Assembly (NCBI GenBank): GCA_012030715.1
Contig: JAAUUJ010000026.1
Location: 1-35,228 of the forward strand
Origin: Synechococcaceae cyanobacterium SM2_3_1
GTDB taxonomy: Bacteria > Cyanobacteriota > Cyanobacteriia > Thermostichales > Thermostichaceae
Length of the DNA stretch: 35,228 nt
Reading direction: 5' to 3'
Below, piece after piece: positions 7,944-16,668 of the stretch. The notes beneath the pieces are model-generated. The model did not search any database. It was not told where the DNA came from and was given only the letters and a program-made list of their open reading frames with translations. How positions within the stretch are numbered: the first letter of the stretch is position 1; the number at the start of each line of letters is the position of its first letter. The position numbers and the translations under genes are program-made.

Positions 7944-9944
7944 TTAAGAAGCCAACACCTGTCGTGACACATTCAGCACGTTATCTAGATTGAAGCCAAA
8001 TTTCTCCATGCACAGAGGTCCAGGAGCAGAAGCGCCGAAGCGATCAATCCCAATCGACACCCCCTGATCTCCCACATAGCGACACCAGCCAAAGGTGGTT
8101 CCCGCCTCAATGGACACCCGTTTCTTCACACCGGGAGGAATCACCTGATCACGGTAGTCTTGAGATTGTTGATCAAACAGTTCCCAGCAGGGAATCGAGA
8201 CCACCCGCACCGAACGACCTTCTTGCTTGAGGGTCTCTGCTGCCTGGCAGGCCAGTTCCACCTCCGATCCGGTGGCCAGCAAGATCAACTCAGGATTGGG
8301 AGTATCCACCACCACATACCCCCCCCGAGCCACCGCTTCCACTGAGGTTCCCGGCAGGGGAGAAACTTTCTGGCGGGTAAAGGCAAGTAGCGAGGGAGTT
8401 TTCGGATGCTCCAGGGCCATGATGTAGGCCCCCACAGTTTCCCGAGGATCAGCGGGCCGGAAGACCAGTAGATTGGGAATGACTCGCAGGGCAGCAATAT
8501 GCTCAATCGGTTGATGGGTAGGGCCATCTTCGCCTAACGCCACAGAGTCGTGGGTCATGATGTGCAGCACTCGCACCTGGGAGAGGGCCGAGAGACGAAT
8601 GGCTGCCCGCATGTAATCAGAAAACACCAGGAAGGTGGCATCGTAGGGGATCAGGCCACCGTGCAATGCGATCCCGTTGACAATTGCCCCCATGCCGTGC
8701 TCGCGCACCCCAAAACGGAAGTAACGTCCTTCATAGGAGGTGGCTTGAAAATCAGAAGTATTTTTGATCAGGGTCATGTTGGACTTGGCCAGATCTGCGG
8801 ATCCTCCCACGAGTTCCGGCAGACTGGGAGCCAGGGCATTCAGGCAGTACATGGAAAGGTTGCGGGTAGAGTCTTTGCCCGTCTCTGCTACAGGCATCAG
8901 GGCTTCCTTCCAGCCCTGGGGAAGTTCTCCTCGCATCATCCGCTTAAACTCGGCGGCCTCAGCCGGATAGGCTTGGGCATAGGCGTCAAAGCGATCATTC
9001 CAGGCCTGCTCAGCAGCTTCTCCCCGTTCGACTGCCGTGCGGAAGTGATCCAGAACCTCTTCAGGAATATAGAAGCTGGGCTCCAGTGGCCAGCCCAACC
9101 CCTCTTTAGTCAGTTTGATCTCATCCTCTCCTAAGGGGGCTCCATGCACCCCGGCGGTCCCGGCTTTGTTGGGAGACCCATACCCGATGGTGGTGGTGAC
9201 CACGATCAAGGAGGGTTTATCGGTTACGGATTTCGCCGCTTGGATGGCGTGCAGGATCCCATCCAGATCTGTATTGCCATTGTCAACGTAGAGGACATGC
9301 CAGCCGTAGGCTTCATAGCGCTTACCCACATCCTCGGTAAAGGCCAACTCGGTGCTGCCATCAATCGAGATGTGATTACTGTCGTAGAGCATGATCAGCT
9401 TGCCCAGCTTCAGATGGCCTGCCAGAGAAGCGGCCTCGCTGGCAATCCCTTCCATGTTGCAGCCATCTCCCAGGATCACGTAGGTATAGTGATCAACAAT
9501 CGTATGGCCTGGCTGATTGAAACGGGCCGCCAGATGGGCTTCAGCCATGGCCAAACCGACCGCATTACCCACCCCCTGTCCCACGGGGTCCGGTAGTCAC
9601 CTCCACCCCCGGGGTCTCAAAATTTCGGGGTGACCTGGAGTAATACTGCCCCACTGGCGAAACTGCTGCAGATCCTCCAGCGTCACATCATAGCCAGTCA
9701 GATGCAGCATGGCATATTGCAACATGCAGCCATGGCCCGCTGAGAGAATAAACCGATCCCGATCCACCCAATCCGGGTTGCGGGGGTTATAGTTCATTAC
9801 CTGCTGCCAGAGGGCATAAGCCATGGGAGCTGCACCCATGGGTAACCCTGGATGTCCGGAGTCTGCTTTCTGAACAGCATCCACCGCCAGGAAGCGAATG
9901 GTATTGATCGCAAGTTGTTCTAGAGAAGGGGCGGCAACGGCCAT
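7944..9944 (-). CDS. tkt: Transketolase, interrupted by two compensating indels
   Basis: This thiamine-diphosphate enzyme of the Calvin cycle and pentose phosphate pathway would have 666 residues, the normal length. The N-terminal part shows [10 protein letters not shown] and [16 protein letters not shown]. The middle shows the ThDP/Mg motif GDGCNMEG, and the C-terminal part has [12 protein letters not shown] and [15 protein letters not shown]. Between about 9580 and 9622 the frame is displaced: expected [18 protein letters not shown] is read as [10 protein letters not shown] followed by TGA (9597-9599). One A is missing from GAAAATTTT near 9622 and one extra base sits in CCCCGTGGG near 9580. 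The two errors cancel, so both halves are in the same frame. This points to sequence error. Confidence 0.93.
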
Positions 9945-10203
9945 AGCTCATCCTTTCGTCACTACCGCAAAGTCACTCTCAGTGTAGACCTATCCCTGCA
10001 TCACGACAGATCGGTCCAGAAAACTCTCAGGAAGCGAGTCCTCCCCTCCAGGGGATAAAGCTGCAGGGCAAGAATCCATAAGACGATGTGCTGAAATTCC
10101 GAGAGTTTGTAAGTCTTTGTTTTATATTGAGATAAATTTGTTGCTCTACTGCTCGAGCGGTCTTGTTCTGCTTGTTCATGCTAGCCGCATTCCCAGGTCG
10201 ACC

Positions 10204-10506
10204 ATGCCAGAAGCTTCTGTTCAAACCACTCCTGTTCAATCTCCTGCCCCAGCCACGGTTCGGAAGCCCTACCCCACCTTTAAGGTGATTGTACTGAACG
10301 ATGACTTCAATACGTTCGAACATGTGGCCAAGTGTTTGCTGAAATACATTCCGGCCATGACCGAGTCTCTGGCCTGGTCTCTTACCGATCAGGTGCATTA
10401 CGAGGGCAGTGCGATCGTCTGGATCGGACCACAGGAACAGGCAGAGCTTTACCACTCCCAACTGAGCTTGGAAGGATTAACCATGGCACCTCTGGAAGAA
10501 GCCTAA
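10204..10506 (+). CDS. clpS: ATP-dependent Clp protease adaptor ClpS
   Basis: The 100-residue protein has a disordered Pro/Thr/Gln-rich N-terminus followed by the ClpS fold (YPTFKVIVLNDDFNTFEHVAKCLL). This includes the N-degron pocket region NDDFNT and the helix that docks on ClpC/ClpA (QVHYEGSAIVWIGPQEQAELYH). It delivers N-end-rule substrates to the Clp protease. The form ending GLTMAPLEEA matches the main cyanobacterial ClpS type. Start ATG 10204 gives MPEASVQT. A response regulator gene begins five bases after the stop, so they are probably co-transcribed. Confidence 0.93.
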   Translation: MPEASVQTTPVQSPAPATVRKPYPTFKVIVLNDDFNTFEHVAKCLLKYIPAMTESLAWSLTDQVHYEGSAIVWIGPQEQAELYHSQLSLEGLTMAPLEEA

Positions 10507-10511
10507 ATCCT

Positions 10512-11201
10512 ATGCCTGCCCCGATCATCCTGGTAATTGAAGACGATCCTGCCCTCCTGCAGGCGATTCAACAACACATCCAGCGGGAGGGGTTCACCTG
10601 TGTCACCGCAGAAACTCAGGCAACAGGGCTGAAAGTGTTGGATCGAATGCAACCCGATCTGGTAGTGCTGGATCTGATGTTGCCCGATGGGGACGGGTTT
10701 CAGCTTTGCCAGCAGTTGCGATCCCGTCAGGACTACGTGCCTCTACTAATGCTCACGGCGCGGGCAACGGAGGAGGATCGGATTCATGGGTTGACCCTGG
10801 GAGCGGATGACTATATGACCAAGCCCTTCAGTGCCAAGGAACTCACTACCCGGATTCACTCTCTGCTGCGGCGAGCTTATGCCCCTGGGTATTGCGAAGT
10901 CAGTCGGGGACGAGGACTGCAGATGGATCGAGACCAGCGAAAAGCTTTTCTGCATGGAGAGCCCCTGGATCTGCGGGGCAAAGAGTTTGATGTGCTGGCA
11001 CTGATGAGTGGATCCCCTGGGCGCGCCTACACCCGCGAGCAATTGCTGGAGCAGGTATGGGGCTATGACTATGAGGGTGAAGCGCGGATTGTTGATGTTT
11101 ACATCCGCAAACTGCGGGAAAAGATCGAACAGGATCCCGCCCATCCACAGTATTTACAGACGGTGTGGGGAGTGGGATACCGTTTTCAGGAACCCCAATA
11201 G
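10512..11201 (+). CDS. OmpR/PhoB-family response regulator
   Basis: This 229-residue protein has a receiver domain (about 1-120) with acidic pair EDD, phospho-acceptor Asp in VVLDLMLPDGDG, and Lys in DYMTKPF. A winged-helix DNA-binding domain (about 130-225) follows, ending in VDVYIRKLREKIEQDP and VWGVGYRF. Its cognate kinase gene starts two bases past the stop, so the two form a standard pair, here transcribed behind clpS. The target genes are unknown. Confidence 0.93.
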   Translation: MPAPIILVIEDDPALLQAIQQHIQREGFTCVTAETQATGLKVLDRMQPDLVVLDLMLPDGDGFQLCQQLRSRQDYVPLLMLTARATEEDRIHGLTLGADDYMTKPFSAKELTTRIHSLLRRAYAPGYCEVSRGRGLQMDRDQRKAFLHGEPLDLRGKEFDVLALMSGSPGRAYTREQLLEQVWGYDYEGEARIVDVYIRKLREKIEQDPAHPQYLQTVWGVGYRFQEPQ

Positions 11202-11203
11202 CC

Positions 11204-12646
11204 ATGCGCCTCTCGACCCGCCTCACCCTCAGCCTGGGTGTCTTGATTCTGGGCAATGTTCTGGGGCTATCGCTGGTACTGCAGCGGGCCCTGCGTGACT
11301 TTTTTATTCGAGAGGCCCAAACATCTTTGGAACAACAGGCGGTGTCTCTGGCGGAGCAGGCACTCGAGCAGCTGCAACAGGAAGGAACCGCAGGACTCCA
11401 CTCCCTGATCACGATGCTGGCCGTGCAGGAAAACCTGCAAATTCGGGTATTTGATCCGGAGGGGCAACTGCAACTGGAGGGCCAGGGAATCCCCATTGCT
11501 GGCGTGGTCCCCTTACCCCCTCACCTGATCCCTGCCACCCTGACGGGATCCCCGATGCAGGGCCAATTTCGCACCGAGACCACCCTCCAATTTCCCTCCT
11601 GGCTTTACAGCACAATGCCCATCCAGGGGAATGGAAAGTCCCTTGGTGCAGTCTATGTGGCGATGCCTCTCCAGCGACCCCAGGAATTTGCTCAGCAGGT
11701 TGCTTACCTGGTCATCGGTATGACCGCAGCCTCTGTAGCTCTGGCAACGGTGGTTGGCCTGATTCTCTCCCGCAGCATTACGGTCCCCTTACAACAGCTA
11801 CACAAACAGGCACAGCGGCTCAAAAGTGGAGATTACACTGCCCGCTCCCAGCTCCAGGGCCGGGATGAACTGGCGCAGCTGAGTCGTTTACTGGATGCCA
11901 TGAGTGATCAACTGGTGCAAGCCTGGTCAGAGCTACGGGAGCAGGAACATGCCCGACGAGATCTGGTGGCCAACATCTCGCATGATCTGCGCACGCCCCT
12001 GACCACATTGCGCCTGGGACTGGAGGCGGTGCTGGATGGCGTGGTTCCTGAGGAGCAGGTTCCCCAGCATCTGGAACGGGCCTGTCGGGAAGTGGATTAT
12101 ATTACACGACTGGTGCAGCAAATGCAGATCCTTTCCCAGGTGGATGCTGGACAGTTGCCGCTTCATCCCCAGACGGTTTCGCTGGTGGCCATTGCCCAGG
12201 AGTGCATTTCACGGATGGAACCCCTGGCCTCTCAAGCTCAAATCCAGCTGGATCTGCAGGCTGCACCCGAGCTACCGCCAGTGTGGGTCGATGCAGAACT
12301 CACAGGGCAGGCCCTCCTCAACCTCCTGGATAACGCCATTAAATATGCCCCTCAGAGTCAAGTGATCCGCTTCATCATTGATCCCCCAACATGGCATGAG
12401 CAACAACAGTGGATCCCACTACATATTCAGGATCAGGGGCCAGGCATTTCTCCAGACCAGGTAGAAAGGGTCACTGAACGCTTCTACCGTGCCGATACTG
12501 CAAGGCCCCGCGGGGGGATGGGATTGGGGTTGGCCATTGCCCAGCATGTCTGCTATCTGCAGGGAGGATCACTTCAGATCCAGAGTCAGGTGGGCAAAGG
12601 GACGCGGATTACCCTGCAGCTGCCCGTGGCGATGGCGGGAGATTGA
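11204..12646 (+). CDS. Membrane sensor histidine kinase (HAMP-HisKA-HATPase)
   Basis: This 480-residue protein starts at ATG 11204 (MRLSTRLTLSLGVL). The first transmembrane helix is at about residues 7-27, followed by a periplasmic domain of about 135 residues, a second helix (LVIGMTAASVALATVVGLIL), and a HAMP linker (ITVPLQQLHKQAQRLKSGDY). HisKA has its His in ISHDLRTPL. HATPase_c has N box LLDNAIKYA, G1 DQGPGIS and G2 GGMGLGLAI. It pairs with the OmpR-type regulator immediately upstream. The periplasmic domain is not recognised, so the stimulus is unknown. Confidence 0.93.
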   Translation: MRLSTRLTLSLGVLILGNVLGLSLVLQRALRDFFIREAQTSLEQQAVSLAEQALEQLQQEGTAGLHSLITMLAVQENLQIRVFDPEGQLQLEGQGIPIAGVVPLPPHLIPATLTGSPMQGQFRTETTLQFPSWLYSTMPIQGNGKSLGAVYVAMPLQRPQEFAQQVAYLVIGMTAASVALATVVGLILSRSITVPLQQLHKQAQRLKSGDYTARSQLQGRDELAQLSRLLDAMSDQLVQAWSELREQEHARRDLVANISHDLRTPLTTLRLGLEAVLDGVVPEEQVPQHLERACREVDYITRLVQQMQILSQVDAGQLPLHPQTVSLVAIAQECISRMEPLASQAQIQLDLQAAPELPPVWVDAELTGQALLNLLDNAIKYAPQSQVIRFIIDPPTWHEQQQWIPLHIQDQGPGISPDQVERVTERFYRADTARPRGGMGLGLAIAQHVCYLQGGSLQIQSQVGKGTRITLQLPVAMAGD

Positions 12647-12681
12647 TCCCTGTGGATATGGGATAGAAAGCTCCCGAATGT

Positions 12682-13176
12682 TTACTGAGGTCGAGGCCCT
12701 CCTCCTGGACGGTTAGCCTTTTTTTCCTCCAGTAAGGTCAGTTGCTCAGGTGTCAGGATCGCTGCAAACTCAGATTGACTTTCTTCACGGATAGTCTGCA
12801 GTTGCGCAACTTGATCTTCTGACAGGTTCAGGGCTTCGCGGATACGACGACGGCGGCCCCGGCGGCCTTGACCTTCCAGAGGTTCCTGGACCTCCAGCTC
12901 GGTCAGGATCTGTTGCTGTTCCGGAGTGAGAATGGCCTCGAACTGAGCGCGGCGGCTTTCCCGAAGGTCTTGCAGCTGGGCTTCCTGTTCTGGGGTCAGG
13001 TTGAGATCAGAGAGAAATGGGGGGCGAGGGGGTGAAGCCTGGGGGACAGCAAAGCTGCTGCTGGCCTCTGACTCTGGGAGGGGGGTGGCCAGGGATTGGG
13101 CTCCGGTTCCGGCGCAGGCTGTGAGACTGGTAGTTGCTATCAACAGCAGGGCGGCAAAGGTGCGGCGTTGCATCAT
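12682..13176 (-). CDS. Spy/CpxP-like lipoprotein with LTPEQ repeats
   Basis: The 164-residue protein has an N-terminal lipoprotein signal ending in the lipobox LTAC (Cys about residue 21). After a Pro/Ser-rich linker it has two copies of a helical repeat: LNLTPEQEAQLQDLRESRRAQFEAILTPEQ and a second copy starting ALNLSEDQVAQLQTIREESQ. This is the LTxxQ pattern of Spy and CpxP, periplasmic chaperones and stress-sensor inhibitors. Between the repeats is a basic stretch GRRGRRRRIREA. It is convergent with the sensor kinase gene and divergent from the NarL-type kinase gene. Its role in envelope stress is inferred from the family. Confidence 0.8.
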   Translation of the reverse strand: MMQRRTFAALLLIATTSLTACAGTGAQSLATPLPESEASSSFAVPQASPPRPPFLSDLNLTPEQEAQLQDLRESRRAQFEAILTPEQQQILTELEVQEPLEGQGRRGRRRRIREALNLSEDQVAQLQTIREESQSEFAAILTPEQLTLLEEKKANRPGGGPRPQ

Positions 13177-13303
13177 TCATCTCCTGAGAAGTGTCAACGT
13201 GTCCTCACTGGATCAGAATCGCAGAGCAGATCTATGGGGTGAGGACATTTCCACCCTAAAAAAAGGCTTCTTTGCCTTCATCGATCCACAAGCCGTGCAG
13301 ATC

Positions 13304-13319
13304 TAGGTCTGCAGACCTA
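13304..13319. promoter_or_regulatory. 16-bp perfect palindrome in the divergent intergenic region
   Basis: TAGGTCTGCAGACCTA reads identically on both strands. It lies between the divergent lipoprotein and NarL-type kinase genes, about 80 bases before the kinase start. It could be an operator for a dimeric regulator, or a hairpin followed by the T-rich TTCTTTT. Binding is not shown by the sequence. Confidence 0.4.
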
Positions 13320-13400
13320 TTCTTTTCAGCTCGCAAGGCTCTACTCAAGCTCAAAAGCTAGCTCTAGAGTGGATCAGAAGCATCAACCTGCAGGACTGTC

Positions 13401-14747
13401 TTGCCTGTTCCCCTGACCCGTCGTGTCCGTTCCTGGTGGTCTCACCATCCTTTTCCTCTCCTGGTCAGTCTGGAGTGGGTGATCCTGGCCATGGCGTTTC
13501 TGGTGGAACTGCTACCGGGCCCGCCTCGACCTTTTCCCCTCCTCCTTTCTGTGCTGCCCATCTTGTTGATCGGTCTGATGGGCTTCTGGTTCCCTTCGCG
13601 CACCTCAACAAAGTTTCTCTACGTACTCTTGGAGCTGGTGATCACTATCGGGGCTGCGGAGCTGGAATGGTCGCGGGGAGGTCGGACCGTGGTGTTTCTC
13701 CTGCTGATCGTGATGATGCGGGGGTGTATTCTGTTCAACTTAACAGGTCGGATTCTGGTGGCTGTCCTGACGATCCTGCTGTTTGCCGGACAGCAATTTT
13801 GGGGCAGCAGTCCTCCACCTCTGCTCCGCTCTTTTCTGCGGGGAGAATATCGTCGTGAGGCTGACCGTGATCGAGAAAGAGATCGATTTCGCCCTCGTCC
13901 CCGCCTGGATCTGGCCGACCCTGACATTCGCTGGATTATCCTCAGTCTGCGCCTGAACACGGTGCTGCAATTTGGCCTGATTCAGGGGTTTGTCATGCTC
14001 CTGATCAACAGTCTTTTGAGCGAACGCCAAAATCGGCAGCAGTTACAGTCTGCCCATCAGCAGCTGCGTGCATATGCCCTCCAGATTGAAGACCAGGCCA
14101 TGATCCAGGAGCGCAACCGCATTGCCCGCGAAATCCACGATGCCCTGGGGCATACCCTGGCGGCCCAGAGTATTCAACTGGAAAATGCCCTGCTGCATTG
14201 GCAATCCCACTGGCCCAAAGAGGTGCAGCGGATCCATCCCTTTTTGCTGGAATCGCGGCGTCTGGTGGGCGATGCCCTGCAGGAGGTGAGACAGTCGGTG
14301 GGGGCACTGCGAGCCAATCCCTTGCAAAATCAATCTCTGGAGAATCTTCTCCACCATTTGCTCCAGGAGTTCTCGGAAATGACAGGGATCCAGCCCCAGA
14401 TCCAGCTCAACCTTCCCCCAACCCTGCCGCTCGCAGTCACCACATCCCTTTACCGATTGGTGCAGGAGGGCTTAACCAATATCCGCAAACACGCCCAGGC
14501 TACTGAAGTACAGCTCGATCTGCGCTCGGATCAGGAGGGAATCACGCTCGTCATCCAGGATAATGGTCGTGGTTTCAACCCTGACCACATCTCCAGTGGA
14601 TTTGGTCTTCAGGGCATGCAGGAACGGTTAACCGCCCTGGGGGGATCCTTGCAGATCCAAAGCCAGCCTGGACAGGGGTGTTGTTTGCGGATTCAGATCC
14701 CGCAGTCGATTTTGGGGGGAAGACATGATCCGTCTGATTCTGGCTGA
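13401..14747 (+). CDS. NarL-type membrane histidine kinase (HisKA_3 family)
   Basis: This 448-residue protein starts at TTG 13401, with AGGA just upstream. The N-terminal half has about five to six hydrophobic helices without a large external domain, so it senses within or at the membrane. Between helices is a mixed-charge stretch ([18 protein letters not shown], about residues 152-169). The HisKA_3 phospho-acceptor His is in [15 protein letters not shown]. The HATPase shows [18 protein letters not shown] and GLQGMQERL. The architecture resembles LiaS/DesK-type kinases. The 3' end overlaps the following response regulator by 23 bases, so the two are translationally coupled partners. Confidence 0.9.
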   Translation: MPVPLTRRVRSWWSHHPFPLLVSLEWVILAMAFLVELLPGPPRPFPLLLSVLPILLIGLMGFWFPSRTSTKFLYVLLELVITIGAAELEWSRGGRTVVFLLLIVMMRGCILFNLTGRILVAVLTILLFAGQQFWGSSPPPLLRSFLRGEYRREADRDRERDRFRPRPRLDLADPDIRWIILSLRLNTVLQFGLIQGFVMLLINSLLSERQNRQQLQSAHQQLRAYALQIEDQAMIQERNRIAREIHDALGHTLAAQSIQLENALLHWQSHWPKEVQRIHPFLLESRRLVGDALQEVRQSVGALRANPLQNQSLENLLHHLLQEFSEMTGIQPQIQLNLPPTLPLAVTTSLYRLVQEGLTNIRKHAQATEVQLDLRSDQEGITLVIQDNGRGFNPDHISSGFGLQGMQERLTALGGSLQIQSQPGQGCCLRIQIPQSILGGRHDPSDSG

Positions 14748-15381
14748 TGACCAGATGATCATTCGTCAGGGATTGAGCAGCCTGCTGCAATCTCAAACGG
14801 ATCTGGAGGTGGTGGGGGAAGCGGCCAATGGGCAGGAGACGATCGAACTGGTGCAGCGGTTGCGGCCAGATCTGGTTTTGATGGACATTCGTATGCCCGT
14901 GATGGATGGGGTGGCAGCTACAGCCTGGATCCAGGAACATGTTCCTCAAACCCGAACTCTTGTGCTTACCACCTTTGCCAATGACGAGTATGTCCAGCAG
15001 GCCCTCAGGCAAGGAGCTAAAGGATATCTCCTCAAAGATACCCCTGCTCAAGATCTTTTCCAGGCGATTCGTTCGGTTCACCGCGGCTACACCTACATTG
15101 GTCCTGAGGTATGGCCAAGCCTGATCCCCCATCTTTCCACGTCACCCCCATCGCCTGAGATCCCCCCCGGCTGGGAAGATCTGACTCCGCGAGAGAAAGA
15201 GGTGTTGCGCCACATCGCTCAGGGGGCCAGCAACCGTGAAATCGCCAGTGATCTGTTTATTTCTGAGCGCACCGTCAAAAATCATGTGGCCAGCATCCTC
15301 AGTCGTCTGCAATTAAGAGATCGAACCCAGGCTGCTTTACTGGCTCAAACTTGTGCTCAACTTCTCAAGGAAGAGAGTTAG
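14725..15381 (+). CDS. NarL/LuxR-family response regulator
   Basis: The 218-residue protein has a receiver domain (about 1-120) with ADDQ acid pair, phospho-acceptor Asp in [12 protein letters not shown] and Lys in GYLLKDT. The C-terminal LuxR-type helix-turn-helix (about 150-212) begins [15 protein letters not shown] and includes [18 protein letters not shown]. It is coupled by overlap to the upstream HisKA_3 kinase and is its obvious partner. Given the adjacent Spy-like lipoprotein gene, an envelope-stress role is possible but not shown. Confidence 0.93.
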   Translation: MIRLILADDQMIIRQGLSSLLQSQTDLEVVGEAANGQETIELVQRLRPDLVLMDIRMPVMDGVAATAWIQEHVPQTRTLVLTTFANDEYVQQALRQGAKGYLLKDTPAQDLFQAIRSVHRGYTYIGPEVWPSLIPHLSTSPPSPEIPPGWEDLTPREKEVLRHIAQGASNREIASDLFISERTVKNHVASILSRLQLRDRTQAALLAQTCAQLLKEES

Positions 15382-15495
15382 GAATCTGGCATCGGTGAAA
15401 CTCTGGCCAGAGCCGTCATTGAATGGGCTATATCACGTAGGTTTGAACCGCCCACCTAGGGGCATCGATAGACCAAGGAGCTAAAGAGTTCAATT

Positions 15496-15924
15496 TCAGG
15501 TTTGATTCATATAATGCTTGATCATATATAGACAATTTCGCTGATCATCACAGGGCAAGTAGCTTAACTGATCTGCAATTTTGCTGATAATCAATAAACC
15601 TCGCCCTCCCTCAGCTTCAGTATTAGGGGTACTCTCTAAAAGTTGGGTTAACTTGCTTTCGAGATCAAAACCATTACCCTGATCCCAGATTCGAATTTCC
15701 ACGGAATCGATTAAAATATCTGCCTGTATCTCAATTTGAGTCTCAATGGGTCGATCCTCATGAGCATGGTTCACCACATTAGTAAATCCCTCTGAGAGCA
15801 GCAGCTGACACTGATCAATCGTATTCGAGGGGAGAATATCAGAGCCCAGTTGCTGAAACCAATCCAGGAGTCGGTCCAGCTCCCTCAGTTGAGAACTGAG
15901 AATTAAACTGGCACACCTGTTCAT
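15496..15924 (-). CDS. RsbW-like anti-sigma factor serine kinase (ATP-binding)
   Basis: I chose ATG 15924 (MNRCASLILSSQ) because TGAGG lies about nine bases upstream and it gives the typical length of about 142 residues; ATG 15972 would add 16 residues. The GHKL fold shows N box LLLSEGFTNVVNHAH, G1 WDQGNGFD and G2 GGRGLLIIS, all intact, so ATP binding and Ser/Thr kinase activity are expected. RsbW-type proteins hold a sigma factor or other target and phosphorylate a STAS antagonist. The gene is divergent from the STAS gene 200 bases away. No sigma factor lies nearby, so its target is unknown. Confidence 0.85.
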   Translation of the reverse strand: MNRCASLILSSQLRELDRLLDWFQQLGSDILPSNTIDQCQLLLSEGFTNVVNHAHEDRPIETQIEIQADILIDSVEIRIWDQGNGFDLESKLTQLLESTPNTEAEGGRGLLIISKIADQLSYLPCDDQRNCLYMIKHYMNQT

Positions 15925-16125
15925 AAAATGCTGCCTCAGGAAAGATTGCTTGGAGGAACTGTCCGATCTCATTGGATGGCATGAACAGCTCCAATCACTG
16001 ACTGCGTAGGGAACTGGCTTCAGGAGTTTCTGGGATCCTGACCGAACGCTATAGTATGGATAGTACTTGAGCCCATCGCCCCTCACAAGAGGAAGCTGAT
16101 ATGGGGAAGTTGGAGAGTTAATTTA

Positions 16126-16494
16126 ATGACGAGTCAGAAGCTTCAGATCAGAGATGCCAGAACACCAACTGGAGAAAAGCTTGCGATTATCCCATTGCAG
16201 GGGCGGCTAGCTTCTCAGAATGCCTCTGAGGTAAGACAGCTACTCCACCAAGTCATTAGCTATGGGTATGCCAATATTCTTCTTGATCTAGCTGCAGTCA
16301 ATTTTATTGACAGCTCAGGAATTGGGGTGTTAATTTCTGCCCTAAAAAAATGCCGCACTTTAGGGGGGAATCTTTGTTTATGCAATATTTCTGAAGCTGT
16401 AGTTGACCTCTTAGAGATAACTTCGCTTAATCAAGCATTTGGTTGTTTCGATGATGTGCAAACTGGGGTCGACAAGTTCCCCAAAAAATCTTAA
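16126..16494 (+). CDS. STAS-domain anti-sigma factor antagonist (RsbV-like)
   Basis: This 122-residue single STAS domain has the conserved strand-loop-helix FIDSSGIGVLISALKKCR. The Ser in DSSG is the residue phosphorylated by RsbW-type kinases in the family. The N-terminal strand reads KLAIIPLQGRLAS. It is expected to bind the anti-sigma kinase when unphosphorylated and so release that kinase's target. It lies directly upstream of the giant hybrid kinase and divergent from the anti-sigma gene. The PP2C gene two positions downstream would supply the phosphatase. Confidence 0.9.
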   Translation: MTSQKLQIRDARTPTGEKLAIIPLQGRLASQNASEVRQLLHQVISYGYANILLDLAAVNFIDSSGIGVLISALKKCRTLGGNLCLCNISEAVVDLLEITSLNQAFGCFDDVQTGVDKFPKKS

Positions 16495-16604
16495 CTCAGT
16501 TCCTTTTCAGACTTCTAACTGGCTCAGGGGTCAGTGATCCGATGTTGGGTATGGGTCTGAGAACCCAGGAGCAGGGAAGGGATCTATAGAAAATTGACAT
16601 CTCT

Positions 16605-16645
16605 AGCCGCAAAGGCTGGGGTGGCGCTTAGGCTAGTAGAGCCTA
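16605..16645. promoter_or_regulatory. Two small hairpins in front of the hybrid kinase gene
   Basis: AGCC-GCAAA-GGCT (16605-16617) and TAGGCT-AGTAG-AGCCTA (16629-16645) lie 24-64 bases before the start codon. They may form a 5' leader structure or mark an operator. No poly-T follows, so a terminator is unlikely. Confidence 0.3.
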
Positions 16646-16668
16646 GATAAGTAGCCCAACAGCAGGCC

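Noticed and set aside
8550..9134. Long plus-strand frame of 194 codons
   Set aside because: It lies entirely antisense to transketolase, whose protein is clearly conserved.
15401..15412. 12-bp palindrome CTCTGGCCAGAG after the NarL-type regulator
   Set aside because: It has no poly-T and no promoter context; a 12-bp palindrome can occur by chance in 35 kb.
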